Assembly: GCA_040901765.1 (NCBI GenBank)
Contig: JBBDYG010000033.1
Span: forward strand, 1-64,000
Direction of reading: 5' to 3'
DNA length: 64,000 nucleotides
From: JBBDYG01 sp040901765
Lineage (GTDB): Bacteria > Planctomycetota > Planctomycetia > Pirellulales > Lacipirellulaceae
The position numbers and the translations under genes were made by a program. The notes under the pieces are model-generated. The model worked only from the letters and a program-made list of their open reading frames with translations, ran no database searches and had not been told where the DNA came from. Numbering within the stretch: position 1 is the first letter of the stretch; the number at the start of each line of letters is the position of its first letter. Positions 1 to 9,800 of this stretch are shown in pieces.

Positions 1-87
1 CGACGAACGTTCGGCCGATGGGGTCGGGGTCGTAGAGTTCCAAAGCATCGGCCGCAGTGGTTGGGTTCGAGTCCCGTCCGCGTCGCT
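1..87 (+). other. tRNA-like remnant (T-arm with acceptor-like ends)
   Basis: A T-arm-like hairpin with loop TTCGAGT lies at 66-72, flanked by TTGGG and CCCGT. CGACG at 1-5 can pair with CGTCG at 81-85, and GGCCGATG at 13-20 pairs perfectly with CATCGGCC at 46-53. I could not fold a canonical D-arm, anticodon arm or 7-bp acceptor stem, and there is no CCA. It could be a degenerate tRNA, the edge of a tRNA cluster cut by the window, or another structured RNA. Anticodon not assignable. Confidence 0.3.
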
Positions 88-214
88 TAATTTGGGCTAA
101 TCCGTTGCCGCAACACGGAATCAAGTGGTTTGATTGTCCGTGCGGACTCTGTCAGCCAATCGCCCAATAAAGGGATTCACTAACGGCCCTCGGATGAGGG
201 AGGCTCTGCCACAA

Positions 215-306
215 GAGCCCGATGGGAGTCGAACCCACTGGAAGGTGCGCAGGCCGCCGCCCGGCAAGCTACCCCACGTAACTCGTCCTTATCCGCGGCC
301 GCGCTC
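215..306 (-). other. second tRNA-like remnant
   Basis: On the minus strand, GTGGG-TTCGACT-CCCAT (222-238) makes a good T-arm, followed by CGGGCTC (215-221). GAGCGCG (300-306) matches that as a 5' acceptor strand with one mismatch. The roughly 90-nt span has no convincing D-arm or anticodon arm and overlaps the 3' end of the gene at 269-703. Possibly a decayed tRNA or a tRNA-derived attachment-site remnant; the fold is suggestive only. Confidence 0.25.
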
Positions 307-703
307 GACGGCTCAACGTAGCGCTCGACAGCCGCGCAAGGGGTGTCGCCTCGGTGTTCATCACCACGCGGTGCCACACGTCGAGCTTGATCGTCGCGTC
401 GTCCCCGTGCGTCACGTGGCCCAGGGCATAGGTTCGTCGGCCTGGGTCGTTGGTGCAATAGAGCCACTCGACGCGGTGTCGCTTGCCCGCGCTGCGGCGC
501 AGTTCGCCGTTATGCTCGACCCGATCGAACGGAATCTCCAAGTCGGGCTGGGGGATCAAGAGCCATTCACCCAGGCGAACATATCCGACATTTCGGAGGC
601 TCAAGCAGTTGACCGCATCGACCTCGCAGTGCAGTTCGCCTTCGCTTGGTCGCACACGCGCGGCACCGGTGTCGGGTCTACTATGGAATAATTCGGTGTA
701 CAT
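269..703 (-). CDS. hypothetical protein next to tRNA-like sequences
   Basis: This encodes about 144 aa with no signal peptide or membrane segment and no domain I can name. The ATG at 703 was chosen over the upstream one at 736 because AGGAGA sits at good spacing before it. The middle reads like a real folded protein, including GEWLLIPQPDLEIPFDRVEH and, near residue 108, LDVWHRVVMNTE. Its last codons run into the tRNA-like sequence at 215-306, and another tRNA-like segment lies beyond. From general familiarity, similar WHRV-NTE proteins may occur beside phage or integrated tRNA clusters; I cannot confirm that here. Function unknown. Confidence 0.5.
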   Translation of the reverse strand: MYTELFHSRPDTGAARVRPSEGELHCEVDAVNCLSLRNVGYVRLGEWLLIPQPDLEIPFDRVEHNGELRRSAGKRHRVEWLYCTNDPGRRTYALGHVTHGDDATIKLDVWHRVVMNTEATPLARLSSATLSRRARPRIRTSYVG

Positions 704-1148
704 GTTCGTTCTCCTTCCTGGAACGGCTCGTTCCAAGCGAGCGATGATGTCCGTTTCACCATCGGGCTGTGCTTCAGGGAACAGGAGACAGGGGACAGAA
801 GATAGGTTCGCGCGGGCTACAAGTGGCGATTCTCACCGTCTCCCCCGGAGCGGCGGGAGTGTATCGACTTGAGGAGACGGGAAAATTTCGGTCCCTAAGT
901 ATAAAAGGTGGAAAACGGCGAAGGCGCACACAAATTCCGAGAAGTTTTTTTAGAAAGTCCGCGGCGGTCCTTGTCCGACCGGCCAAAGCACCTGCGTCTG
1001 CCTGCTGAAGCGCCGCGTCCAGTTGCTGCCAGGCAACCGATTCGCCTGGACCGGACTGCGTTCGATGCGGCAGGGTGAGCAAATACCGGGAATTTGATAT
1101 AACGGACGGCGAGTCCTCGCAGCAACGAAGCAATTTTGGAGGGGAGCA
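704..1148. other. gene-free stretch
   Basis: No convincing coding frame. It holds a purine-rich direct repeat (ACAGGAGACAGGGGACAGA near 780-800) and, at its right end, the Shine-Dalgarno-like GGAGGGG (1139-1145) of the next gene. No terminator or riboswitch fold recognised. Confidence 0.5.
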
Positions 1149-2237
1149 ATGATCCACAACAACCGAGCGGTTTCTGGGAAGCGCATTTGTCTGGGCCTGA
1201 TGGCCATTGCGGTCACTTTCTCGGTGGGCACATCGCTACAGCAGACGGCTTATGCGGCGCCTCCGAGTGTAGGTTCCGAGATGACAGCAGCCGCGCAACA
1301 ACTCCTGGCGGCGCTGAACGATGAAGAGAAAGTACGGACGACCAGGAAGTTTGACGATCCGGCGCGGCTCGATTGGCACAATATTCCGAAACCCGAGCGA
1401 AAGGGACTTCAATTGCGCGACATGAGCGCCGAGCAGAAAAAACTTTGCCACCATCTGTTGCGTACCGCATTGAGCGAGGCGGGTCACGAAAAGGTGGTCA
1501 GGATTTTGGCGCTCGAGAACAACCTTCGCGAAGGAGAAAAGAATCTGTCAGGCTCGCATTTACGCGATCCGGAGCGGTACTTCTTGACCATCTTTGGTCA
1601 GCCCGAACGGGCAGGCACCTGGGGTTGGAGCTTCGAGGGGCACCACTTGTCGCTGAACTTCGTCGTCCGCGACGGCAAGGTGGTGAGTGACACGCCCAGT
1701 TTTTGGGGAGCGAATCCAGCCACCGTCAAGGTGTTTGTAGCCGGCGGTCCGGCGGCGGGCACGCGGACGCTTGCCGACGAAGAGCAGCTCGCATTCGATC
1801 TGGTGAACTCATTGAGCGATGCCCAGCGCAAGCAGGCGGTACTCGCCGACAAACCGCCGGCTGACTATCGCGATGCAGGTAAGCCGCAGCCGCCTCAGTC
1901 GGCACCGGAAGGATTGCCGTCAATCGAAATGACTGATGCTCAGCAGAAAACCTTATGGTCACTTCTGAAGGCATACAACGGGCATCTTCACCCGCAAATT
2001 GCGGAGGTGCGACTCGAGGAGATTAGATCGGCCGGGCCGGACCAGATTTATTTCGCCTGGGCTGGCTCGACAACGCCCGGCGTGGGGCACTATTACCGTG
2101 TCCAAGGGCCGACCTTCGTGTTGGAGTTGGTCAACGTTCAATCCGACCCGGTCGGCAATCCGGCGAATCACATCCACTCGGTATGGCGGAGTCTTCAGGG
2201 TGATTTTGCCGTGCCCCTGAAGCAGGCCGCTAAATAG
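1149..2237 (+). CDS. DUF3500 family secreted protein
   Basis: This 362-aa protein has an N-terminal signal peptide (hydrophobic core about residues 14-36, ending near AYA) and then a DUF3500-like body. Features of that family are visible: FGQPERAGTWGWSFEGHH near residue 150, then FVVRDGKVVSDTPSFWGANP, and a C-terminal block with YYRVQGPTFVLELVNVQ, HIHSVWR and GDF. The biochemical role of DUF3500 is not known to me. The start is well supported by GGAGGGG just upstream. It lies 31 bp before the next Tat-exported gene on the same strand, so co-transcription is possible. Confidence 0.85.
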   Translation: MIHNNRAVSGKRICLGLMAIAVTFSVGTSLQQTAYAAPPSVGSEMTAAAQQLLAALNDEEKVRTTRKFDDPARLDWHNIPKPERKGLQLRDMSAEQKKLCHHLLRTALSEAGHEKVVRILALENNLREGEKNLSGSHLRDPERYFLTIFGQPERAGTWGWSFEGHHLSLNFVVRDGKVVSDTPSFWGANPATVKVFVAGGPAAGTRTLADEEQLAFDLVNSLSDAQRKQAVLADKPPADYRDAGKPQPPQSAPEGLPSIEMTDAQQKTLWSLLKAYNGHLHPQIAEVRLEEIRSAGPDQIYFAWAGSTTPGVGHYYRVQGPTFVLELVNVQSDPVGNPANHIHSVWRSLQGDFAVPLKQAAK

Positions 2238-2268
2238 TCTGAGATTTGTGAAAGAAACGGGCGAACCC

Positions 2269-3240
2269 ATGCACAACGTCAATGAACCCGTTCCCGCGTC
2301 ACCCGGCCGCCGCGACTTCCTGCGAATGACGGCACTCTCCGGTATCGTCGCTACAGCGTTGCCGACCGGTGAAACGATGGCCGATGAGAAATCGTCCGCA
2401 ACGAAGGATGTTTTCTGTGCCTTCACCGAGAGCTTTCAAGACTGGCCCATCGAGAAGGTGTGCGCGAAGTTCAAGGCGGTAGGCCTCGACGGGCTTGACC
2501 TCACGGTCCGCCCCGGCGGCCACATCGACCCGAAAGATGCGAAGGCCAAGCTCCCCCCAGCGGCGGCGGCGGCTGCGAAGCACGGGGTCGAGATCAACAT
2601 GCTCACGACGGCGATCACCGACGCCGACGCCGATGCCGAGGTGATTCTCGGCACCTGTGGCGAGCTTGGCATCGGGCGCGTCAAGCTTGGCTACTATCGC
2701 ACCGCACGCTTCGGCAAGCTGCTTAAGGAAATCGACGAATCGCGACGGCGCCTCGAAGGCGTCGCCAAGCTCGCTCGCAAGTACGGCGTGCTTCCCTGCG
2801 TTCACATCCATTCCGGCGACACGATCCCGGCGAGCGGACCGGTCGCATATCTCCTGCTTCGCGACTTCGCCCCCGCGGAGATTGGCGCCTACGTCGACCC
2901 GATGCACATGACGATCGAGGGCGGCATCGGCGGCTGGCGTCAATCGCTGGACCTGCTCGCACCGTGGATTGCAATCTCGTCGCTGAAGAACTGCCTGTGG
3001 CAGCCGCAGGCCCGTGACGATCGCGGCCAAATCCCCTGGCGGGTGTTGAAGTGCCCGCTCGCCGACGGCGTGGCCCCCATCCCCGACTACTTGCAAGCGC
3101 TGCGCGACCTTGGCTACCGTGGTCTTTACACGCTCCACAGCGAATATCGCGACCGCAATAGCTGGAAGGAGCTGACGATTGACCAGTGCCTCGACCAGAC
3201 CGTCGCCGACTTCGCGTACGCCCGGAGGTTCCTTGCCTAA
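2269..3240 (+). CDS. Tat-exported sugar phosphate isomerase/epimerase-like TIM-barrel protein
   Basis: About 323 aa. The N-terminus has a twin-arginine signal (GRRDFLRMT followed by a hydrophobic stretch). The rest resembles the xylose-isomerase-like TIM-barrel family (AP endonuclease 2 fold), with barrel pieces such as KFKAVGLDGLDLTVRPGGH, LGIGRVKLGYY, LPCVHIHSGDT, GAYVDPMHMTIEGG and GLYTLHSEYRD; the H, D and E residues at strand ends are typical metal ligands. Substrate unknown, probably a carbohydrate or cyclitol. The ATG at 2269 is preferred; an in-frame GTG lies at 2248, and neither has a strong ribosome-binding site. It precedes an oxidoreductase gene, a pairing common in planctomycete sugar catabolism. 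Confidence 0.8.
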   Translation: MHNVNEPVPASPGRRDFLRMTALSGIVATALPTGETMADEKSSATKDVFCAFTESFQDWPIEKVCAKFKAVGLDGLDLTVRPGGHIDPKDAKAKLPPAAAAAAKHGVEINMLTTAITDADADAEVILGTCGELGIGRVKLGYYRTARFGKLLKEIDESRRRLEGVAKLARKYGVLPCVHIHSGDTIPASGPVAYLLLRDFAPAEIGAYVDPMHMTIEGGIGGWRQSLDLLAPWIAISSLKNCLWQPQARDDRGQIPWRVLKCPLADGVAPIPDYLQALRDLGYRGLYTLHSEYRDRNSWKELTIDQCLDQTVADFAYARRFLA

Positions 3241-3255
3241 GACTGTGTCTGCGGG

Positions 3256-3328
3256 GGATGCATGTCAGTAAACTCGGGGGTGGCACCCGCGCGAGGGATG
3301 CATGTCAATAAACTCGGGCGTGCCACCC
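3256..3328. repeat. tandem repeat, two copies with 40-bp period
   Basis: Copies at 3256-3288 and 3296-3328 share GGATGCATGTCA, TAAACTCGGG and TGNCACCC with only a few substitutions. The repeat fills the gap between the isomerase-like gene and the ribosome-binding site of the oxidoreductase gene. Confidence 0.85.
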
Positions 3329-3357
3329 ATATTCGACAGTCAAGAGGAGAACCAACG

Positions 3358-4668
3358 ATGTCTGATCGCAACAATCGCCGAGAGTTTCTCGGACGTGCCT
3401 CGGCGGCTGTTGCCGCGACAGTTTTGGCCGGCCGGCGCACCCGCGGCGCGACGCCGGCGGGCGACCGGATCGTCGTGGGGCTGATCGGCTGCGGTGGCCG
3501 CGGCGTTCACGATGCGGGGCTATTTAAGAATACGTCCGGTGTCGAGTTGGCTTACGTCTGCGATGTGGACGAGGGCCGAAGGTTAGCGGCAGCAAAGTCG
3601 CTGGGCGTCGACGCCGCGCGAGCCGTTCCCGACCTGCGACAGATCCTCGACGAGAAGATGATCGACGCAGTGATTGTGGCGACGCCCGATCACTGGCACT
3701 CGCCGGCGTCGATCTTGGCCTGCAATGCCGGCAAGCACGTCTACGTCGAGAAGCCCATCTCGCACAACATCCGCGAAAGCCGGTTGCTGGTCGACACCGC
3801 GGCTCGCAACCATGCGCTCGTTCAGCACGGAACTCAATGCCGCAGCACCGGGATGATGACGGGCGCGGTGAAACTTCTGCGTGACGGACTGATCGGCGAC
3901 GTGCTGGCGGCGAAGTGCTGGAACGTCCAGCGGCGTAGCTCGATTGGCCGCGGCGAGAATACCGACCCGCCGGCCGAACTCGACTACGACAATTGGGTTG
4001 GCCCCGCGCCGATGATTCCGTATCGCACCAACCGCGTCCATAACCGGTGGACGATGTGGTATCACTTCGGCGGCGGCGATATGGCCAACGATGGCGTCCA
4101 CGACATCGACTACACCCGCTGGGGTCTGGGCGTTGACCGCCATCCGGTGAAAGTCTCGGCACTGGGCGGCAAACTGCAATTCGACGATGATTCCGAGTTC
4201 CCCGACACGCAGCAGGTGACGTTCGAGTACGCCGGCGAAGGCGCGGGCCGGCCGCGATTGCTCGTCTATGAGCAGCGGCTGTGGTCGTCGAACTACCCGC
4301 ACAATGTCGATAGCGGCGCCGAGTTCTACGGCACGAAGGGGCAGATGTTCCTCAGCCGCCGCGGCAAGATCGAGGTCCGCGACGAGGGAAATGCGCCGGT
4401 TGCAATCGAAGTTAAACCGGAAGGGCAGAACGACGTGGCCCACGTGCAGAACTTTGTGGACGCCATTCGCGGCAGCGCGAAGCTCAACGCCGACGCGCTG
4501 ACGGGGCACCTGTCGACGGCACTCTGCCACTTGGGCAACTTGGCAACTCGTTTCGGCCGCACGCTCGCCTTCGACCCCGACCAGGAGCAAATCGTCGGCG
4601 ACGACGAAGCAAACGCGCTCGTCCGTCGCGAATACCGCGATCACTGGGGCACGCCGCAGGGCGTGTAA
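3358..4668 (+). CDS. Tat-exported Gfo/Idh/MocA family oxidoreductase
   Basis: 436 aa. A twin-arginine signal (NRREFLGRAS then an alanine-rich stretch) precedes an NAD(P)-binding Rossmann fold (VGLIGCGGRGVHDAG, about residues 38-52) and the family motif VEKPIS near residue 138, whose lysine is usually catalytic. A C-terminal Gfo/Idh/MocA substrate domain follows (HNRWTMWYHFGGGDMANDG and DIDYTRWGLG). Length and layout fit the secreted bacterial type. The ATG at 3358 is set by AAGAGGAG 8 bp upstream; an in-frame extension to 3262 runs through the tandem repeat and is unlikely. Probably oxidises or reduces a sugar or cyclitol; substrate unknown. A second paralogue is at 58591-59946. Confidence 0.9.
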   Translation: MSDRNNRREFLGRASAAVAATVLAGRRTRGATPAGDRIVVGLIGCGGRGVHDAGLFKNTSGVELAYVCDVDEGRRLAAAKSLGVDAARAVPDLRQILDEKMIDAVIVATPDHWHSPASILACNAGKHVYVEKPISHNIRESRLLVDTAARNHALVQHGTQCRSTGMMTGAVKLLRDGLIGDVLAAKCWNVQRRSSIGRGENTDPPAELDYDNWVGPAPMIPYRTNRVHNRWTMWYHFGGGDMANDGVHDIDYTRWGLGVDRHPVKVSALGGKLQFDDDSEFPDTQQVTFEYAGEGAGRPRLLVYEQRLWSSNYPHNVDSGAEFYGTKGQMFLSRRGKIEVRDEGNAPVAIEVKPEGQNDVAHVQNFVDAIRGSAKLNADALTGHLSTALCHLGNLATRFGRTLAFDPDQEQIVGDDEANALVRREYRDHWGTPQGV

Positions 4669-4743
4669 CTCGCGTCGCGATTTAAAAACGTCTTGACAAT
4701 TCCCCACCCCCGTCTTCAGGGGAGGGGCTAGGAGAGGGGGTTT

Positions 4744-5106
4744 TCAAGCACGCTCTAAAACGGTCGGAAAGAACTCCTCGCCCCACCCCGCAAACGCCGC
4801 CTCGCGATCCGCGTCTTCGCTCGACTCGCTGTTGGCAGTCCACGCGTCAAACTCCGATTCATCCTCGCGCTCCGGCAGCAAGTCCAGTAGCGCCAGCGAT
4901 CGCGCTTGCTCCCATGTAGGCGAGTTTCTCCGAAACTCGCTCTCCGCGTCTCGCAGAGAAGCGCCGACATGGCCGAAAGTTGACGGTCGCGAGTTCCGCA
5001 GAAACTCGCCAACGTGCGCCGGCCCATGTAGGTCAGGCTGTGCCTGACGTAGGAAAGCTTCGTCAGCCTCAGTATCGTCAGGCGCTACTTCACACCCCCG
5101 CTTCAT
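4744..5106 (-). CDS. doubtful hypothetical ORF, partly built of repeat sequence
   Basis: A 120-aa frame. Its N-terminal half is encoded by palindromic repeats (it reads HVGEFLRNS and similar more than once), so that part is probably not a protein. The C-terminal half, acidic and ending DREAAFAGWGEEFFPTVLE, looks more protein-like and could be the end of an older gene that repeats have invaded. No clear ribosome-binding site. It may not be expressed. Confidence 0.2.
   Translation of the reverse strand: MKRGCEVAPDDTEADEAFLRQAQPDLHGPAHVGEFLRNSRPSTFGHVGASLRDAESEFRRNSPTWEQARSLALLDLLPEREDESEFDAWTANSESSEDADREAAFAGWGEEFFPTVLERA
4919..5055. repeat. cluster of short palindromic repeats
   Basis: Three hairpin units lie close together: GCGAGTTTC-TCC-GAAACTCGC (4920-4940), a related GCGAGTT/AACTCGC unit (4989-5009), and GTCAGGC-TGT-GCCTGAC (5032-5048). 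The last belongs to a family found again at 51640, 51689, 56109, 58440 and 58490. Confidence 0.8.
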
Positions 5107-5127
5107 ACCAAGATGGGTGTCCCCGCT

Positions 5128-6516
5128 TCACACAGTTGTTCGTTGCCAGAGCCATCGTGTGGGTGCTATCAACAGACCAAAGGGCATGCGCAAGCGCGAC
5201 GACCGCGGGGAAATGAAAGCGAACGCTGCGAAAAGGAGCAAAAGTGCGGATGGTTCGGGCACGATGCGGAATACGAAGGCCGCGCCCGAAGCACTTGTTC
5301 CGAAATAATCCGCAGGCGAGCCGACGATAGCACTGTTGCCGCTGAGGACTACGGATTGGCCGAAGAATTGGTCCATCGGTACCGTATCGGGGGCGGGAAT
5401 TTTGAGTAATTCCTGTCCCGTCGCAATATCGAACAGAAACGCCGCTCCTTGACCATCGGCGGCAAGGTTGCCAACCATCGCCAAGTTGCCAGTGATGGCG
5501 ACCGAAGAGCCAAATCGGTAACTTAGTGCTCCGTCGGAGGATTTGAGCTTGAAGAGTTCTTGGCCGGTGGTCGCATCGAATAGATATGCTGCACCGAAGG
5601 CATTGGGAAAACCGTCTCTGTACGCCCCGACGATGGCGGTCGCACCGCTGATGGCGACGGAGTATCCGAAATCGGCATCTAACGTGGCGTCGGAAGCGGT
5701 TAACTTAACAAGCTGCTGCCCCGTGGTCACATCGAACAGATAGGCCGAACCAGACTGAGAACCGGCATGGCGATCACCGCTAGCGCCGACGACTGCGATG
5801 CTGCCGGAAACAGCGACGTCCGAACCAAAGAATTTTTCCGCCGCCGCATCGGAGGCCGTAAGCTTGAAAACCTTCTGTCCCGTGGTGACATCGAACAAAT
5901 ATGACGATCCGGAATAGGTGTGGCCAACACTATCCAAGGGATTGTTGACAATCGCCACGTTACCACTGATTCCCACCTTGTCGCCGAAGCCAAACAGGGC
6001 CGCGGTGTCGGTTAGTTTATGTATCTGAGTGCCAGTGGTGAGATCGAAGACATAAGCCGCCCCGCGCGTGCCTGACAAGTAGTCTCCCCTTGCACCAACA
6101 ATCGCGGTGTTGCCGCTCATAGCCACGGACCAACCGAAGTTTTTGAGCGGCGCGGCGTCCGAAGCATTGAGCTTGAAGATTTGTTGGCCGCTGGTGAGAT
6201 CGAATAGGTATGCTGACCCTGATTCGAAACCGGCCAGATCATCCCCGGGTGCGCCAATGAGTGCAATGTTGCCGTTGACCGCGACAGACCAGCCAAAGAG
6301 TTCAAGCGGTGCGCTGTCGGACTCTGTGAACCGGAACAATTCGTGTACATCAAAAGCCTTCGCTGCATTAACTGTTACTGCTACGCAGGCAGAGACGACG
6401 AACACCCGCGACAGGATTGTTCGGAACTTAGACACGGCGAACGCCGCAATGAATGGAATCAGCAACACGCGTCGAAAGCTTGCGATCCGAATAACTCTTG
6501 CGTGAATCGGTGGCAT
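5128..6516 (-). CDS. FG-GAP-like repeat protein with PEP-CTERM anchor
   Basis: About 462 aa. After a signal-type hydrophobic segment there are seven tandem blocks of FG-GAP/integrin-alpha type, each with a form of FGWSVAVNGNIALIGAPGD followed by GSAYLFDLTTGQ, predicted to form a beta-propeller. The C-terminus has VPEPSALLLLFAAFAF followed by SPRSSRLR, a PEP-CTERM sorting signal that exosortase systems process, so the protein should be exported and anchored or released. The ATG at 6516 is taken as the start because it gives a normal signal sequence; the frame is open to 6747, but that extension is not protein-like. The role is probably at the cell surface; no catalytic motif seen. Confidence 0.8.
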   Translation of the reverse strand: MPPIHARVIRIASFRRVLLIPFIAAFAVSKFRTILSRVFVVSACVAVTVNAAKAFDVHELFRFTESDSAPLELFGWSVAVNGNIALIGAPGDDLAGFESGSAYLFDLTSGQQIFKLNASDAAPLKNFGWSVAMSGNTAIVGARGDYLSGTRGAAYVFDLTTGTQIHKLTDTAALFGFGDKVGISGNVAIVNNPLDSVGHTYSGSSYLFDVTTGQKVFKLTASDAAAEKFFGSDVAVSGSIAVVGASGDRHAGSQSGSAYLFDVTTGQQLVKLTASDATLDADFGYSVAISGATAIVGAYRDGFPNAFGAAYLFDATTGQELFKLKSSDGALSYRFGSSVAITGNLAMVGNLAADGQGAAFLFDIATGQELLKIPAPDTVPMDQFFGQSVVLSGNSAIVGSPADYFGTSASGAAFVFRIVPEPSALLLLFAAFAFISPRSSRLRMPFGLLIAPTRWLWQRTTV

Positions 6517-6826
6517 GCGACAGCTTCCAATGTGTTGGGTGCTCGTAAGCACTAATGCGAACCCCTTCGTAGGCTGCAATCGAACGAAATCGAATTGCAG
6601 TCCGCCAATGGAGCCTGGGGAGTGAGGGAGAGCGATACCGAGGTCAAAACGCAACTCGAACAGCCGCTCAGGGCCGCGCACCTTGCACGCCGTCCAGAGT
6701 CGCCCTTGATTTCCGGCGGCAAACCGGTGCCGGGCGCGGAAATCCAAATCTTCGGAAAGGTCGACCTGATTCGTTTCATGTTGATTTGACGGTAGAGATA
6801 CGGGCGAGAGGGGTGTGAAAAATGGC

Positions 6827-9800
6827 TCATGGCCAATCGGGAGAAAGGTCTGGGACCAACAACGCCGCTAATACTCGCTCACTTTCTTCCAACGCCTCTT
6901 CCTCGTCGCACAACATTGCTGAGTAGGAGACTTCCGAATCACTCTCCATTTCGGCACGGAAGGCCGCCAATAGCAATAGAGCGTTGTCATCCATTGGGGT
7001 AAAAGACTGGCTCAAGCCACCGGTCCGCAGTGGCTTAAGTGTGATCCGCGGGTGGTCAAAAAGTGCAAAAGCGGCTTCGATCGCACTCGCTTCTCGCTCC
7101 TCTTCGCTCGCTCCTACTGCCAGCATCTCGCCGAAGTTCGCCGTCCATACGCTGTAATCGGCGGTGTCGATTAGGTTGTTCGAGTCATTGCCATTCGCGC
7201 GCAAGTCGGTCGTGCTGCTGAGCGTGTCGCGCCAGACGGTGTAGTCGGCGGCGTTGACAGTGCCGTCGCCGTTGTAGTCGCCGATAAGTTGAGGTGCTTG
7301 GATTTCGAATGACCCGATGTCAATTCGGCCTCCTAAAACGCGCGTAAACGACTCGCCGCGCTGATCGAACTCCGGAACATCGCCGCTTCCCGCTACCGCC
7401 GCCGGATCGCCCGCATCGATCGCGGGGCTGCCGGGGAGCAGCGCGTGTGTCCGCGTCGGCCCTCCATTGTCGGTAAGGGGTTCTAGCATTGCATCAACGT
7501 TCAGCATGTTTCCGACGCCCATGCTCTGGTTTATGCCGGAACCCGCCGTGTTGCCGATCAAGCTGTAATTGATAGTCAGCAGCGCAGTTTCAACCAATAG
7601 GTCTGGAGCGGTTCCGGAACTAGAGTTCCCGCTAATGATGGAGTTCGAAATCTCAACGGCAGAAGCGCTGTATTGTCTGATCCCACCTCCAGCCGCATAG
7701 ACAGCCGATACGTCATTCCCGGTGATTGTGCTGTGCCGGATTGTTAGCCCAGCTGCCGAAATGCCCCCGCCAACCCCGACCCCAAAGGAAGATAAGATAA
7801 AGTTACCACTAACGGTGGAATTGACCAACACGACATGTTGCGCAAAAAGGCCGCCTCCGAAGGCCTCAGTTCTATCATCGTGAAGACCCGAAGTCAAAGC
7901 GATTGCCGCGTTTGCGGAAACAAGCGTTTCAATAAGCGTAACCCTTTGACCGGAATAGATTCCGCCGGCTACAGCAATATTTTTGGGAATTGACCCCGTA
8001 GTCCCTATTGCTACATTGTCGCTAATAACGCATCGAGTAAGAATGACATCGCCCAAAGCGAAAACGGCACCACCCACAGCTGTGAGGATAGGCGTGATAA
8101 AGCCTTCGAGTACCTCAACCTCGCTCTGATTAATATCGCAATCGATTAGCGCCAAGGTGCCAGCCGTGAGCGAACGAATAGCTCCGCCCTCCGCAACGAG
8201 AACTTCGGATACTGAAGCATTTGTGAGCGTCAGGCCGCTAAGGGTGAAGTCACCTGTGGTGGCCACGATCTCTAAGATTCGCGACTGTGCGTTTGCGTCG
8301 ATGGTCAGACCTTGGATCAAGCTGCTGGCATCAATCGAAAGCGCTTCGGATACTTGAATCTGGCCGCGAGTCAACTGAATTGTGCCGCCATCGAGTGTCA
8401 ACGCAAATTCGATCGTGTCGGAGCCGACGCTCCCATTTGCTAAGCCGATCGCCTCGCGGAGCGAGAGGCCGCCTGCGCCGTAATTGCCGTCGTTTTCGTC
8501 CTCCAGCGTGTCGACCACCAAATTCACTGGGACCGACGCCTCAAAAGCTCCAATATCAATTCTCCCCTCGACGACGCGCGAGTAAGCGGCTCCGCGCTGA
8601 TCGAATTGTGGAACGTCGCCCACGCCGGCCATCGCCGTCGGATCTCCTGCGTTGAACGCCGGACTGCCGATCAGGAGCGCGTGCGTCATCGTTGGCCCAC
8701 CGTTAAACCCCAGTGGGCCGAGCATTGGATTGATTGGCGAACCAAATGTGCCAATTACGTTTCCGCCGTTATCAGTAATCGCAGCCCCGGAGTCATCGCC
8801 AATCAGGCTGTATCGCACCGAGACGGCGTGTGCGATATCGCTGCGTGAAGCCGCCAGGAGATTTCCGGCGATAATCGTATTGTCGAGCGTCGCAACGCCG
8901 AGCGTCGCAGGAAATACGTAAATTCCGCCGCCGCCGCCATTGCCGTTCGAGTCCGAGTCGGCCTCGTTGCCCGTGATCGTGCTGTGCGAAATGGTGGTCG
9001 TGTCGCCCAAGTGATCCATGCGCAAATGCAGACCACCGCCATCGGCTTTTGAGCGGTTGCCGCTGACTGTCACGTTGGTCAGCGTCATGTGTCCGAAATC
9101 GATCTGAATGCCGCCACCGATACTCGCTTCGTTGTCACTGATGGTGGAGGTAATGGCCGTGAAATCTCCGCCTCGATTGAACACGCCGCCACCCAGATTC
9201 ACGGCCGCGTTGCCGCTGATCGTGCATTCCGAAATGGTCAACTTCTCCCTGTTAAAAATGGCCCCGCCGCTGCTTCCTACGTCGCCGCCAGCCATAGTCA
9301 GGCCGATCATCGACACGAATTTATCGGCACTGCCGTCGCCGTCATCGACGCTAAAGATGCGGTTGCCGTCGCCGTTGTTTGTGTTGGGCGTTGGATCGTT
9401 GCCGCTGGCATCGATCGTCAGCAGGTTCGCGCCTGGGCCGCTTATCGTCACGGAGTCGCGGATCTGCAGTTCGCCAAGTGCGAGTAGAATTGTCGCCGAC
9501 CCGCCGCTGGTGAGTGATGCGGCAAACTCGATCGTGTCGGCAAATCCAAGGTTGCTATTCGCTAGAAGGATGGCCTCCCGCAGGGATGAATCGCCGACGG
9601 AATAGTTATCGTCGCTCTCGTCGACAAGCGTATCCACGACAAAAGTTTGCACGCTTCGGGAATCGCCCTCATAGCGGGCTACGGCGAAATCGTAGTCATT
9701 CCCGTTGTGCGTCTGGCCCGCGACAACCAGCTTTCCGTCGGACTGGATGGTGACGCCCACGGCCGAGTCCTCCCCAAAACCAATGGCGGTGGTCGCCCGG

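Noticed and set aside
134..691. Plus-strand 185-aa open frame opposite the 269-703 gene
   Set aside because: No ribosome-binding site, runs through the tRNA-like sequence and is a shadow of the minus-strand gene, which has a good start.
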